Notes under the pieces: generated by a model
What the model saw: the letters and a program-made list of their open reading frames with translations, nothing else
The model's database searches: none
What the model was told of the DNA's origin: nothing
Translations under genes and position numbers: made by a program
Shown here: piece after piece, positions 1-11,760 of the stretch
Layout of the letters: each line of letters begins with the position of its first letter
Position numbering within the stretch: the stretch's first letter is position 1
From: Hsuehochloa calcarea
Taxonomy: Eukaryota > Streptophyta > Magnoliopsida > Poales > Poaceae
DNA: 64,000 nucleotides
NCBI GenBank assembly: GCA_036346395.1
Contig: CM070599.1
Location: 28,821,232 to 28,885,231, forward strand
Reading direction: 5' to 3'

Positions 1-866
1 TTCGTCACGCTGTGGTCGGTGCTCGTGCAACGGTGGTCGTCCTTTGGCAGCGCCAATACCCAGCCCTACGGCCCGACCATCTTCTTCCACATCGCCTCCC
101 GGACCGCGTCCACAGCGAGCCTCCAACACCGCCTGCACTCGGTTGGTCCTCTTGGTTGTCTCGCACCCGCCGCCAGTCGGCTCACTCTCGACCTGGCTGA
201 TGTAGTGCTTTCCAACAACGCTTGCCTCGCGGTCGTGTAGAGGAGGCCGAGCACGTACGGCCGTGGCCTTGTGGCCGGTGACAGCCGCTCAGTCGAGGCA
301 CATGAGGTCGCGCAGCATGTCCTGGTGCGCAAAGACGAGCGTGAGGCCGATAATGAAGCAGACCTCCGGGTTGTCGGCGCCGGCTAGGTGGTTGACAACG
401 GCGAGGTAGCACTCGCTGTCCAGTCACTTCATCACCTTCTCCCACTCTAGCGCCACGCGCCTCCCTATGACACGCTCCTTGGACGCTTTGTACATGGTCT
501 TACAACTCCAATATACGTACACAATTCAAGACGTCATAATCTTAATACAAGAATTACTCTATAAGAGAAAATTAAGAAAGTGCAAAATTAAGGCCAAATT
601 AAGGGCGTTGTTGCTAATCATATTAGTGACATGTTTCTCTAAAAAATAATATAAAAAACAGTAACATGTATGCATGCATGGATTGGTTGCCGCCACAAAC
701 AGTAGTACGTATTTTTGTAGGTATATAAATACGTATGTAGCTCGTAGGCTGCAGGGTCAGCCATGGGCTGAATAGAGTTCGCGGCCACGAGGCTAGCGAT
801 GTGGACGACGACATCGTGAGGAGCGACGGCGACCGTAGACCTCCTCGCCTTGGTCCTCGCCGTCAT
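1..866 (-). pseudogene. Decayed F-box gene (At1g67623-like family)
   Basis: Reading the minus strand from an ATG at 864-866, an N-terminal piece resembles the F-box region of the grass At1g67623-like F-box family (VAPHDVVVHIASLVA, then QPMAD). From about position 505 downward a second block continues the same family with MYKASKERVIGRRVALE, then DNPEVCFIIGLTLVFAHQD, GHKA and YVLGLLYTT, and near the end a segment ending AVDAVREAMWKKM. There is an in-frame TGA at the expected Trp after EKVMK (about 431), another after MCLD, and a frameshift around YVLGLL, so the copy looks non-functional. About 230 bp of AT-rich sequence (505-735) separates the two blocks and is either an intron or an insertion. 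The family normally acts as substrate adaptor in SCF ubiquitin ligases. Family assignment rests on remembered motif similarity. Confidence 0.6.
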
Positions 867-968
867 GCTCACTATAGTGCGCGACGGTACTATAACTAGA
901 TGTGTACGTATTCAATATCGTGCGTGCTCACCATGGTGTGCGATGATCATTCTTATAAAACAAGAAAT

Positions 969-1034
969 AACGTTGGCGCGCGAGACGAAGAGACGCATCA
1001 TAACGTCGGTGCGCGAGAAGAAGAGACGCGTCGT
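969..1034. repeat. Two-copy 33-bp tandem repeat
   Basis: Two adjacent 33-bp units (969-1001 and 1002-1034), both beginning AACGT and containing GCGCGAGA and AGAGACGC, differ at a few positions. Nothing else is apparent here. Confidence 0.7.
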
Positions 1035-1046
1035 GTGGGAGCCGAA

Positions 1047-1330
1047 GTATTGAACATATTACAGACACTTCTAACCACAAACCGTCTGTGATATTTAGCA
1101 ATATCACAGACGGTTTTCAATATGAATCATGTGATATTTAGTAATATCACGGACGGTTCTTGTTCAGAACCGTCTGTTATCACAGATGGTTTTTTCATAT
1201 ACAGTTTTCAACATGAACCGTCTATGATATTATCTCTTCACATACGGTTTTTAACACTGCTAGTAACACAGATGGTCACTAAACCAAAACCGTCTGTGAT
1301 TGTATTTAATACTGACAGTTTTGGTGTGGT
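1047..1330. repeat. CACTA-type subterminal repeat block
   Basis: The block contains many direct and inverted copies of a 13-bp word close to ATCACAGACGGTT / AACCGTCTGTGAT, several as short hairpins. The same word is clustered at 38529-39651, where CACTA-like ends are visible. Multiple inverted 10-15 bp motifs near the ends are characteristic of plant CACTA (En/Spm) elements, where the transposase binds. No CACTA terminus is clear at this locus, so this is probably a fragment. Confidence 0.55.
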
Positions 1331-1398
1331 CATGATCTCTCCCCACACGACGACACTCGTTCACTCAAGCTGCTAGTACTGCACCTTTCAGACCCCTC

Positions 1399-1401
<3 letters not shown>

Positions 1402-1471
<70 letters not shown>
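1402..1471. repeat. (AT)n microsatellite
   Basis: About 35 uninterrupted AT units. Confidence 0.97.
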
Positions 1472-1473
<2 letters not shown>

Positions 1474-1614
1474 GATTAATACTTTCTACTCCCTGTGTAG
1501 TTACTCCCACCTTTAATATACCACCTAAAAGAATTTGACATACTCTTTTATCACTTTGGGTATACTCATATACTAATTATAAGATACTTCAATGCGAACC
1601 ACACGAAAAATTTG

Positions 1615-1615
<1 letters not shown>

Positions 1616-1686
<71 letters not shown>
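1616..1686. repeat. (TA)n microsatellite
   Basis: About 35 uninterrupted TA units, 145 bp downstream of a similar AT array. The open frame that crosses it encodes only an Ile-Tyr run and is not a gene. Confidence 0.97.
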
Positions 1687-1689
<3 letters not shown>

Positions 1690-2049
1690 TCATCAATGTG
1701 ACTTCATGTGCAAGGGAAGCAGTTGGTACATGAAAGGAAAGAAGAAGCAAAGAAACAAAACAAGGGAAACTTTACCATGAAGAAATCAAAAAAATTAATA
1801 AAGGTGAAGCTAGCTAGCATTATCTACATACATCTAACTAACCCTTATTGTACACAATTATACATGTATACATCATATACTACATATTTGGTATTGATGA
1901 ATGATGACCACCATATAACTCAAGTAACTTTGTTTTGATTAATTATTTGCATGACATGAATATCTTCATACAAGGATGAATTCAAGATATGTAGGATCAA
2001 ATCTGAAGTACTGGGTGTGAGAAATCTTGTACATTGGTGGGGATTAATG
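1687..2049. other. AT-rich spacer, no feature seen
   Basis: AT-rich sequence between the microsatellite and the gypsy gag remnant. I see no gene, repeat or RNA here. Confidence 0.5.
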
Positions 2050-3209
2050 TTAAGAAAAAAAAATACACTGTGATGAGGCGTCCAATATTAGCCTTTTTGT
2101 AGTAGTTATCCTTTCAGGGACCTTGGTGGCAGTCTTTGGGGCAGCTGGCGCCGAACCTTCGCCCTTGGTCTTTGTCCTCCTCCCAGTGTATTCCTCCATT
2201 TTGTCGAAAAGCCCTGTCACATTGCGAATGGGCTTGCGAACCAATCTTTTAGACAGGGGCCTCCTCTGAAGTCCGCATGTGGTCGCGTTTATGATAGTGG
2301 TTTCATTGACCCCCATCACTTGGCATTTCACCTCCGCAAATTTCTTGAAGAAGTTGCGGAGGGACTCACCGGGGCTTGCTTTATTTGCGAACAGGTGCTC
2401 CGTGTCCTTTGATTTAGCTTAATTTCCTTAGAAGTTGTTGCACGAGATCCTGCTGCCCCCACACGTATATGGATCGGGGAGGGATGGTGAAGAACAAAGT
2501 CTGCGCCACACCCCCGAGGGCGAGGGTGATGCTTTTTGCCTTGGTGGTGTCATCTCCTCCGGCCGCCTTGATGGCAGTTTCATACACCCGAAGGAACTCC
2601 GAGGGGTCTATGCACCCCTTGAAGGGCCTGACATCCGGCATTTTGAAGCCCGGAGGCCAGTGGGCCGCCTTCAGTCCCGCGCTCAATGGGGAGTTAGGAT
2701 CCCTCGGAGCAGCGACGACGGGGATGTGGCTATAGGTGCTGAAGGGGCGGCCACCTCCCCTCCGGTGGTTTGCCCTTGCGTGAGGACTACAAGTCGAGGT
2801 GGGGTGTGAGGACCACCCCCGCCGGCTACCAGAGACTCAGCATCTCCCGACGGAGGTCCACCAGCTCTTGCTGGAGGGCTTCGTAGGCTTCCCGGGTTAC
2901 CCTCGCTGTCCCGGGCAGGGGTGGGCCCACCGGGTGGTTCTCAGGGGAGAGATGACTCGGTGGGTTGGGTGTCGCTTCCGACGATGTCTTCGTGTGTGGA
3001 TTGTTGGCTTCCTCCTCCGCGGCTTTGGCGGTGACTGCTGCTGTCGTGAGGTCCTGCTTCATTTGGCCCTCGGGGTGCTTGGAGCAGCGGCGCTGTAGCC
3101 GCTTGATATTATCGTGGAGGTTACATCCAAACCCTGATTTCATATTAGGAGTAAAGTTACCATGCCTCCCAAGATTACCGTAGGTCACCCAAATTCCAAC
3201 ATAAAGCAT
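2050..3209 (-). mobile_element. Ty3-gypsy retrotransposon gag fragment
   Basis: Minus-strand open stretches in several frames carry a gypsy-type gag: an N-terminal charged region with YEALQQELVDLRREM (2826-3209), then HWPPGFKMPDVRPFKGCIDP followed by a PSEFLRVYETAI and ALGGVAQTLFF stretch (2414-2686), then a C-terminal part containing VTGLFDKMEEYT (2050-2331). The WPPxFKMPD...DPxEFLxxYE pattern is the usual retrotransposon gag core of grass gypsy elements. The frame is broken between the pieces, and no zinc knuckle, protease or LTR was found beside it, so this is an isolated dead fragment. Confidence 0.8.
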
Positions 3210-4360
3210 TTTGCATCACAGCAAGTACATAGTATACTGCATTTTGCATCATTTTCCTCCAAAGTCTACTTTAGCCTAAAAATCCAAACTTTCTCACATA
3301 TAGCACCCAACACACATATATGTGTGCATACCCATAAAATAAAAACAAGTGCATCATAAGAAGAGTGTACAATTTTCAAGGACATACTGTCAATTTCCAC
3401 ACGAAAACGCAGTAGAAAACCAAGGTTTCTCCTAAACCAAACCACACTCCCTGAACATCTCAAATGTGTGGAATTTCCTATATGAGACACTGAGCAACTC
3501 ACGTACATACACATGTCCACACAAACATATCGATCAAATATATAAACCCATATGGATTGCAAGCATGTAAACACATCGATCACACATGCATGCGCACGCA
3601 CAAACTGAGATTGAAACTTTGGGAACTAGCTCATACAACAGGGCTCTTTGTAATTTGCATTGCAAGTAAGCGCAAGGTTACAACATACAAACACAATGTC
3701 AAGCGGCTAATTTGACCTTGTTGTCCCTGACCAAATTCCCCCACACACCAAAAACCCAAATCAGAACAAAGGAATTGCAAAAAAAAAACATGAGATAGTT
3801 CGATTTTTCACGAGAATCGCGAAAGATTCTCACATTCTAAATGGAGCCGCTTGGAGGAGCTTCGTATCGTCTCGATGAAGATAAGACGTGGTGTGCATAT
3901 CTAGGCTTAAAAGTTGATTTCGCTAGGTTGAGATGATTTGTTAGGTTTGATGTTCAAATGTGCGCTTGAAACTTGAAACATACCGAAAGATATAATTGTC
4001 TTTGGTTTTTATCAAAGCAACTTTAACTGAACTATATGTTAACGGAGCTCCACACCATCCATGTGAAGTCTAAGTCAACAATAAGAACGGAGGCAGCATC
4101 GAATAGGCTGAGTTGGAGTTGGAGTTGGAGTTGGGGTCGAGGATTCGGTGAAGGGGATATGATGTGCGGTGAGGATGCATGTGAGAAGATGGTGATATAG
4201 GGTTTTTATGTGAGGGGATCTTGGCAGAATGCTTACCAGATGATGGAGATCGTTCTTAATGGTCATGCAATGTAGATCCTCTGCATTCACTCTTTCGATG
4301 CGGAGGATCACAATCTGTATATATAGACGGTGCCCATTTGTGTAGAGAATATTACTTTAT
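3210..4360. other. Non-coding spacer, probably transposon leader
   Basis: No credible gene. On the minus strand this lies upstream of the gypsy gag and may be its 5' leader, but I found no LTR boundary or primer binding site. It includes a short hexanucleotide array of the unit GTTGGA at 4111-4134. Confidence 0.4.
4111..4134 (+). repeat. (GTTGGA)4 microsatellite
   Basis: Four consecutive near-perfect hexanucleotide units. Confidence 0.85.
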
Positions 4361-5112
4361 ACTTTCTATTGGGAAATTATGGGCTTGGCTCAGCAGCCGC
4401 CCTACTAGAGGGTGCTCCATCTAAACTCTAGCAGTATCTCTAGCCTATAAATAGAGGGTACTAATCATTGTAAAAGGTTAGTCGCTTGAAGAGCAATAAA
4501 GAGCAGCAAAAAGTCTCCTACATCTCTGTGTTCAATCTACTATTCTGTTATTGTGTTCTTTCATTGTTTGATGTAATTCTATGTTTGTCTACGAGGTGAT
4601 CTTTCGGATTGGACTCGCTAGCGATGATTTCTCAACACGTTATCAGCACGACTACACTCTCCGACCTGCACTGATTGAAAATGTAATTTTCAAGAACGAC
4701 GCTCGTAGATCGAATCATTTTCCAGATCATTTTCAATTTCGCAATTGTTGTTTTTTAGATTGTTTTATCATACGGTGCAAATCCGCTCTAATCTACCGCG
4801 AGCCAACTTGAAGTCGGCGACACAGTGTCGATCGGTGGTCATGAAAGAGCAGATGTCAATTACACCGTAGATTGTAGATTGCAAATCCGCTCTAATATAC
4901 CGTGAGCCGACTTGAAGTCACCGGTCATGGTGATCGATAGATTGCATAAAAGGGAGGATGTCGATTGCATTGTAGATTAATGCAGATTGCACAAATACAG
5001 AAAAAGAAAAATGGTACTAGTGCCCGCATGCGGCCGTGTCGTCGTGCCGCCCGCACACGGCCACATTGCGCACCACCTGCACGCGGCCACTAGCCCTGCA
5101 CGGGCGCGCTGT
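4361..5112 (+). mobile_element. Old Ty1-copia LTR end and leader, left half
   Basis: An LTR-like segment has a TATA box (CTATAAATAGAG, 4445-4456), followed at 4633-4651 by CAACACGTTATCAGCACGA, the primer-binding context that follows the 5' LTR in one group of plant copia elements. Downstream there is a GC-rich leader rich in CCGCACACGGCC-like words. The element is cut at 5112 by insertion of the Sirevirus and resumes at 21143. A second member of the same kind is at 36751-38165. The left LTR boundary is not resolved. Confidence 0.55.
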
Positions 5113-5117
5113 GCAGT
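5113..5117. repeat. Target-site duplication GCAGT (left)
   Basis: GCAGT directly precedes the TGAAAGC start of the 5' LTR, and the same five bases follow the 3' LTR at 21138-21142. This defines both ends of the 16.0 kb insertion. Confidence 0.93.
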
Positions 5118-6650
5118 TGAAAGCATCTAGGCCCCTAAAAATGGTTTTGGTAATTAATGATAATATGTGAATATGGGATTAACAAGTTTACTAAGAATGT
5201 GCAAGGTTAATTCCATTTGATGAACATGATGAAGCAAGGATGCATGCTAAAGGAAAATGTGAAGATCAACAAGGCCTAAAGTCAAGGTACAAATAGTCTA
5301 GGATCCTTTTCTATTTTACCGGTCTAAGGAGAATTGGTTGGTAGACCGGATTATAGGATAAATGCCGTACTATTAAGGGGGATCACGACTAGTAGCTTGA
5401 TAGCTTATTCTTGTGCCATATGGATCAACTTAGGATCATGCATGCATTTAAAATTGGACTTGAATTTAAGTTAGAATGAATTGATGCTTTAATTCGAATC
5501 GGATGAAGCAAGGCTTAGCGTGGTTGTGCGAATCCGGTTGTTCGATGATATTTGGCGGTTGCAAAATAACGAGACGAGTGTAATCTCCTTTGAAAACCGT
5601 TTTGAGAAACTACATCTGCTGCGTATAATCGGATGGACCGCATCCGGTTGTTCGATGATATTTGCGATTGCAAAATAACGATCTGAGTGTAATCTCCTTT
5701 GAAAACCTCTTTTGAGAATCGGTTTGTACGCCGCGTATAATCGGATGAACCGCACTACGGATGTTCGAAATGTATTTGGCGGTTGTAAAATTCGAAACAG
5801 ATGCAAAATCTACGGTTTAGAAAACACGAAATCGGACGATCCGGTGTTTGCTGCGGATGAACGCAACTAAATCCAACGGCTATATCGGTGCATTTAATCG
5901 TGTAACATAGCCGTTCTTGTGCATTGGCGTAAGCGCGGTTGTACCGATGCTAACACGCGGTTGTTCCGATATGTATTGAATTTTGGGAACTTCTTCCCAA
6001 CGGCTAGAATTGGTTGGTGGAGGCTATAAATACCTCCCCAAGCGCACAAGGGACATGTTACGATTGCATTGAAGATATCTCAACCCTTGTGAGCATTGTG
6101 CATTCAATTCTACTCCCAATTTACTCTTGCATTCATTGAAAGGGAGATCAAGTGCATTCATCTTTAGTTGATTCATTGGCACTTGAGTAAAGTCAGCGAG
6201 GATCGTTGATCTATTCTCTTGGGGTGTTGCCGCACTCCTAGGCGGCTTAGCGGTGAAGCACGGTGATCTTCTCAAGTGAAGCTTGTGAGAAGACCCGAGC
6301 AAGATTGTGAGTGGTTGGTGTTCACCATCTCGGAGCGGAGGAAGAACAACCCAAGTGATCGAGGAAGGCTTAATTCGTGGGCCGGCTTGGGTGGTCAAGC
6401 TTCCTCAACGTGGACTAGTGAAGACCGCAAGTCTTCGATACCACGGGAAAAACATCATTGTGTCTTGTGGTTATTTCTTGTCTTTACAATTCCGCACTTA
6501 TATTTCTAGCTTGCTTATTGTGATTAAATTGCCTAGCTAGGAGCATAACTTGTTTAGACTAAGTCATTGAATTGGATAAATTGTTAATTTGTTAAAAACT
6601 TTAAAAACCTCCTATTCACCCCCCTCTAGTCGGTTATCCTTGATCCTACA
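5118..6650 (+). repeat. Sirevirus 5' LTR
   Basis: 1533 bp, beginning TGAAAGCATCTAGG and ending GATCCTACA, matching the 3' LTR closely along its length. It contains a plausible TATA box (CTATAAATACCTCCCC, near 6024). Differences from the 3' LTR are mostly one- to three-base indels around CG dinucleotides. Confidence 0.95.
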
Positions 6651-6652
6651 AG

Positions 6653-6664
6653 TGGTATCAGAGC
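6653..6664 (+). other. Primer binding site (initiator tRNA-Met)
   Basis: TGGTATCAGAGC lies two bases after the 5' LTR. It is complementary to the 3' end of plant initiator tRNA-Met, the usual primer of copia reverse transcription. Confidence 0.95.
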
Positions 6665-6707
6665 TTGGTCTCTCCGTTGTTGGACTTAACCGTCTAGGAG
6701 AGCAAGG

Positions 6708-8500
6708 ATGGCTAGTGAGGGAATGGCTTTAGGAAGGGCTCCACTCTTTGATGGCACAAATTATGCTTATTGGAAAATTAGAATGACAATCTTTTTAAGG
6801 GCCATGAGTCCAAGCATTTGGAAAATCGTAAATGATGGTTACACTATGCCTCTTAATCCACTTGAACCCACGGATCAAGACACGCGTAACTCTCATTTAG
6901 ATGCCCAAGCTATGAATGCTCTCTTTGGCGCTTTGAACGCGGATGAGTTCAATAGAGTGAGCAATTTGGAAACCGCTCATGCTATTTGGACAACTCTTTC
7001 GGAAATCCATGAGGGTACATCCACGGTCAAAGAAGCCAAATTGCATAGGCTTCGGATTAAATATGAGACATTCATAATGTTGCCTCATGAAAACATCAAT
7101 GAGATGTATTCAAGACTCAACAACATTGTGAATGAGCTCAAAGGCCTTGGGACTAACCTTTCCGATGTTGATATTGTGCGCAAGATGCTTAGGGCTCTTC
7201 GACAAATATGAAACTTTGGTGGCGCTCTTCATCAACTCTCCCGAATTGCCAAGGATGACACCAGCGGGCCTTTTGGGCAATCTCATCACAAATGAGTTGT
7301 TCAAGAAGGACAAAGAAGAGCTCGTGGAGACATCCTCCTCAAAGAAGAAAATTACCGCTTTCAAGGCCAAAGCGGAATCAAGTGATGATGAGGATGAAGG
7401 AGAAGATTCGATGAGGAGTATGCACTCCTTGTAAGAAAAATGAAGAAGTTCATGAAGAGCGCCCCAATAGAAGCTACAACTTTGACAAATACAAGAAGGG
7501 ACAATATTCAAGTGACAAGAAGAGTTATAGCAACATTCGATGCTATAATTGTGATGAAAAGGGCACATCTCATCTCGTTGCCCGCAAAGAAGGATGACAA
7601 GGACAAGTCATTCAAGAAGAAAGAATATAATGGCAAGAAGAAGCTTTTCAAGAAGCTTCACAAGGATGGCAAGAATGAAGCTCACATTGGAGAGTGGGAT
7701 TCAAATGATGAATCAAGCGACTCAGACTCGATGAGGATGAGTCTTCCAAGAAGAAGGGACTAGTTGGCATTGCTATCAAAGAAACTCCTTCATTATTCTC
7801 CACTCCTACATGCCTCATGGCAAAAGGAGATAAGGTAAAATCCATTGATAGTGATGAACCAACTTATGAAGAATTATTGGATATGCTTGATGAATTAAAT
7901 GAATTTAATGGAAAAGAGAAATCAAAATTTAAAGTCTTGAAGAAAGAATATCTCTCTCTAAAAGACTCTTTTGAGGAGCTAAAGAAAGCTCATGATTCTC
8001 TCATCTTAAAGAATATTGAAAAATCTCATTCACACATTGGAATTACTTGTGATTTAATGAATGAGATGTCTAAAGTAGATAATGCTTTAAATGAAAAATC
8101 CATGTCTAGCATTTCTACTTCATGTGATGATTTACTTGCCATGCCATGTTGCTCTAGTGATGATTCAATTGCTAGTTTAGCAAATACTTGTGATCCTTTG
8201 CTTATTGTTGAGAACCATGAATTAAAAGAACAAGTCAATAAACTAAGCAAAAGTTTGGAAAGATGCTTTAAGGGTAAGGCCACCTTAGACAAGCTTTTGA
8301 GTGAGCAAAGGTGCTCATTCAACAAGGAAGGTCTGGTATGTGCCTAAGAAAGGTAAGAAGCCGCAAATAAACCCACAAGGTATGTGAGGAAAATGGTAAG
8401 TATTGCTATAATTGCTAGGAAATAGGACATGTGCAACAAAATTGTCCTAAAGGTAAAATTGCATCTTTTGGTATATATGATTCATGCTATATGCTTAGAA
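6708..8500 (+). pseudogene. Sirevirus gag (broken)
   Basis: The frame opens at ATG 6708 with MASEGMALGRAPLFDGTNYA followed by the YWKIRM motif of copia gag, and continues through MNALFGAL and EIHEG. Frame breaks occur near 7200, 7435, 7765 and 8350, so the polyprotein is in at least four open pieces. A CCHC zinc knuckle (CYNCDEKGH, about 7540-7585) is followed by a long charged coiled-coil-like stretch (7817-8347), and a second knuckle near 8403-8450 is interrupted by a stop. Two knuckles and a long gag fit Sireviruses. Gag forms the cytoplasmic virus-like particle. Confidence 0.85.
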
Positions 8501-8652
8501 AGACTAAGGATGGTAAAATACTTGCTCATTTATTGGCACTTCAATTTTAGGCGCTAAAAGAATGCTATTTGGGTGCCTAAAACCTTGGTCACTAACCTCC
8601 AAGGACCCAAACAAATTTGGGTACCTAAAAGAACTTGATTCTTGTTTTATAG

Positions 8653-9910
8653 GTGAACTACAAGACCGGTGGAAAACATTGGGTGCTTGATAGTGGTTGC
8701 ACTCAACACATGACCGGTGATAGAAAAATGTTCACCACATTCGAGAATGGGAAAGGAATGGACAAAATCACATTTGGTGACAATAGCAAAGGAAAGGTAA
8801 TTGGATTGGGTAAAATTGCTATCTCAAATGACCTTTCCATTTCAAATGTATCTCTAGTAGAATCACTAAACTTTAACTTGTTATCCGTAGCTCAAATATG
8901 TGATCTAGGACTAATTTGTTCTTTCTCTAAAGAAGGTGTTACAATTTCAAATGAAAATGATGACTCTTTAATTTTTAAAGGATTTAGATTTGGAAACCTT
9001 TATTTGGTAGATTTCACTTCAAATGATTCATGCTTAAAAACTTGTTTGATGGCAAAAACCTCCTTGGATTGGCTTTGGCATAGAAGGCTAGCTCATGTAG
9101 GAATGATTCAACTCAAAAGCTTTTCAAACATGATTTAGTTGTTGGCTTGAAAGATGTGAAGTTTGAGAAAAACCGACTTTGTAGTGCATGTCAAGCCGGT
9201 AAACAAGTCGCTAATTCTCACCCTTCCAAAAGTATCATGTCAACTTCTAGACCATTGGAACTCTTACATATGGATTTGTTTGGGCCAACAACCTATAAGA
9301 GTATCGGAAATAGCTATTGTTTGGTTATTGTGGATGATTACTCTAGATATACATGGGTATTCTTCCTAGATGATAAAAGTGAAACCTCCAGATTTTCAAA
9401 AACTTTACAAAAGGGCCCAAAATGAATTTGATTTCAAAATAAAGAAAATCCGTAGTGATAATGGTTAGAGTTCAAAAATACTAAAGTTGAAGACTTTTGT
9501 GATGAACTTGGAATAAAGCACGAACTTTCCACAACCTACACCGGAACAAAATGGAGTTGTAGAAAGGAAAAATCGTACATTAATTGAAATGGCTAGGACA
9601 ATGCTTGATGAATATAATACTTAGATAGTTTTTGGGCGGAAGCAATTAACACCGCTTGTCATGCCATAAATCGTCTTTATTTACATCGTCTTTTGAAAAA
9701 GACTTCCTATGAGCTTCTTGTAGGAAGAAAACCGAACATCTCCTATTTTCGTGTCTTTGGTTGTAAATGCTATATTTTAAAGAAGGGTGTTCGGCTATCA
9801 AAATTTGAAAGTAGATGTGATGTTGGTTTCTTGCTAGGTTATTCATCAAATAGTAAAGCTTATCGTGTCTTCAACAAAAACTCGGTTTAGTTGAAGAAAA
9901 ACATGATGTT
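8653..9910 (+). pseudogene. Sirevirus protease and integrase, first copy
   Basis: The protease active-site region reads WVLDSGCTQHMTG near 8680-8720. The integrase zinc region begins LWHRRLAHVG (about 9075) with the paired CxxC at SACQAGK (about 9180), followed by the catalytic-core start HMDLFGP and VIVDDYSRYTWVFF. Sequence from 9057 onward is repeated almost identically from 14046. Frameshifts near 9140, 9390 and 9470 and a stop where the other copy has an open codon show this copy is dead as sequenced. Confidence 0.85.
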
Positions 9911-10159
9911 CAATTTGATGAAACTAACGGCTCTCAAGAAGAGCATGAGAATTTGGATGATGTAGGCAATGAAGCTTTGAGAAGGGCAATGGAGCATATG
10001 CAAATTGGTGACATAAAGCCGAAGATGATTCATCATCCTCCACACAAGTTGAACCACCAACATCTTCTACAAACCAAGTTCAACTTGACAATAAGGAAGA
10101 TGATCAACCATCTAACTTACCACCAAGAATCCACAATGCAATTGCTAAGGATCATCAAT

Positions 10160-11760
10160 AGACCAAATATTGGGTGATGTAAGTAAGGGTGTTCAAACTC
10201 GATCTCGTGTTGCTTCTTTTTGTGAATATTACTCTTTTGTCTCTTGTATTGAGCCAAAGCATGTAGAAGAAGCACTTGAAGATCCGGATTGGGTGAATGC
10301 TATGCATGAGGAACTCAACAACTTCACCGGAATGAAGTTTGGACATTGGTGGATCGACCCAAGGAACACAACGTCATTGGTACAAAATGGGTCTTTAGGA
10401 ACAAGCAAGATGAAAATGGTTTGGTTGTTGAAACAAAGCAAGATTGGTAGCTCAAGGGTATTCACAAGTTGAAGGTTTGGATTTTGGTGAAACTTTTGCT
10501 CCCGTAGCTAGATTAGAATCAATTCGGATATTACTTGCTTTTGCATCATGCTTTGATATTAAATTATTTCAAATGGATGTTAAAAGTGCTTTCTTAAATG
10601 GTAAAATTTCGAACTTGTATTTGTTGAACAACCTCCCGGTTTTGAAGATCCTAAAAATCCAAATAATGTCTATAAACTCTCTAAAGCGCTCTATGGCCTT
10701 AAACAAGCTCCTAGAGCATGGTATGAACGACTTAGAGATTTTCTAGTCTCAAAAGGATTCAAAATTGGGAAGATTGATTCAACCTTATTTACTAAAGTTA
10801 TAGATGATGATTTCTTTGTATGTCAAATTTATGTTGATGATATTATTTTGGGTCTACTAATCAAGATTTTTGCAAAGAGTTTGGTGATATGATGTCTAGG
10901 GAATTTGAAATGTCGATGATTGGAGAATTAAGCTACTTCCTTGGATTCCAAATCAAGCAACTCAAAGATGGGACCTTCGTGAGCCAAACCAAGTATGCAA
11001 AAGAATTGATCAAGAAGTTTGGTATGGAGGATGCAAAACCCATCAAGACTCCCATGGCAACAAATGGTCATCTTGACTTAAATGAGGAGGTAAATCGGTA
11101 GATTTAAAGCTTTATAGATCTATGATTGGTAGTTTGCTTTATCTTACCGCATCTAGGCCCGATATCATGTTTAGTGTTTGTATGTGTGCTCGCTTTCAAG
11201 CAAATCCAAAAGAATGTCATTTAATGGTCATTAAAAGAATTCTAAGATATTTAAAGCATTCCTCTAGCATTGGCCTTTGGTTCCGAAAGGTGCTAAATTT
11301 GACTTAATTGGATATTCGGACTCCGATTATGCGGGATGCAAAGTGGATAGAAAAAGCACCTCGGGTAGTTGTCAATTTTTAGGAAGATCTTTAGTATCAT
11401 GGTCATCCAAGAAACAAAATTCCGTAGCCCTATCCACCGGGCAGAATATGTTTCAGCGGGAAGTTGTTGTGCTCAATTGCTATGGATGAGGCAAACATTG
11501 ATGGATTATGGAATTAAAGCGATAAAATGCCTCTTTTGTGTGACAATGATAGTCTTTGTGAAAATTGCTAATAATCCTGTTCAACACTCAAGAACCAAGC
11601 ATATAGATATTCGCCACCATTTCTTGAGAGATCATGTGATCAAGGAGACATTGAAATTAGCCACATAAGAGCAGAAGACCAATTAGCGGATATTTTCACC
11701 AAGCCATTAGATGAAGGCCGCTTTTGCAAATTGAGAAATGAATTAAATGTCATAGATTAT
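10160..11760 (+). pseudogene. Sirevirus reverse transcriptase/RNase H, first copy
   Basis: Pieces of a copia reverse transcriptase: EALEDPDWVNAMHEEL, FAPVARLESIRILLAFA, MDVKSAFLNGKI and the YVDDII catalytic motif (about 10835-10850), then SYFLGFQIKQ, LLYLTASRPDIMFSV and the RNase H motif YSDSDYAGC (about 11310). A frame break directly follows the YVDD motif, and others occur near 10440, 10620 and 11300. The second copy at 15180-16760 is longer and less broken. Confidence 0.85.

Noticed and set aside
1592..1780. Open frame encoding a long Ile-Tyr run
   Set aside because: It is a translation of the (TA)n microsatellite.
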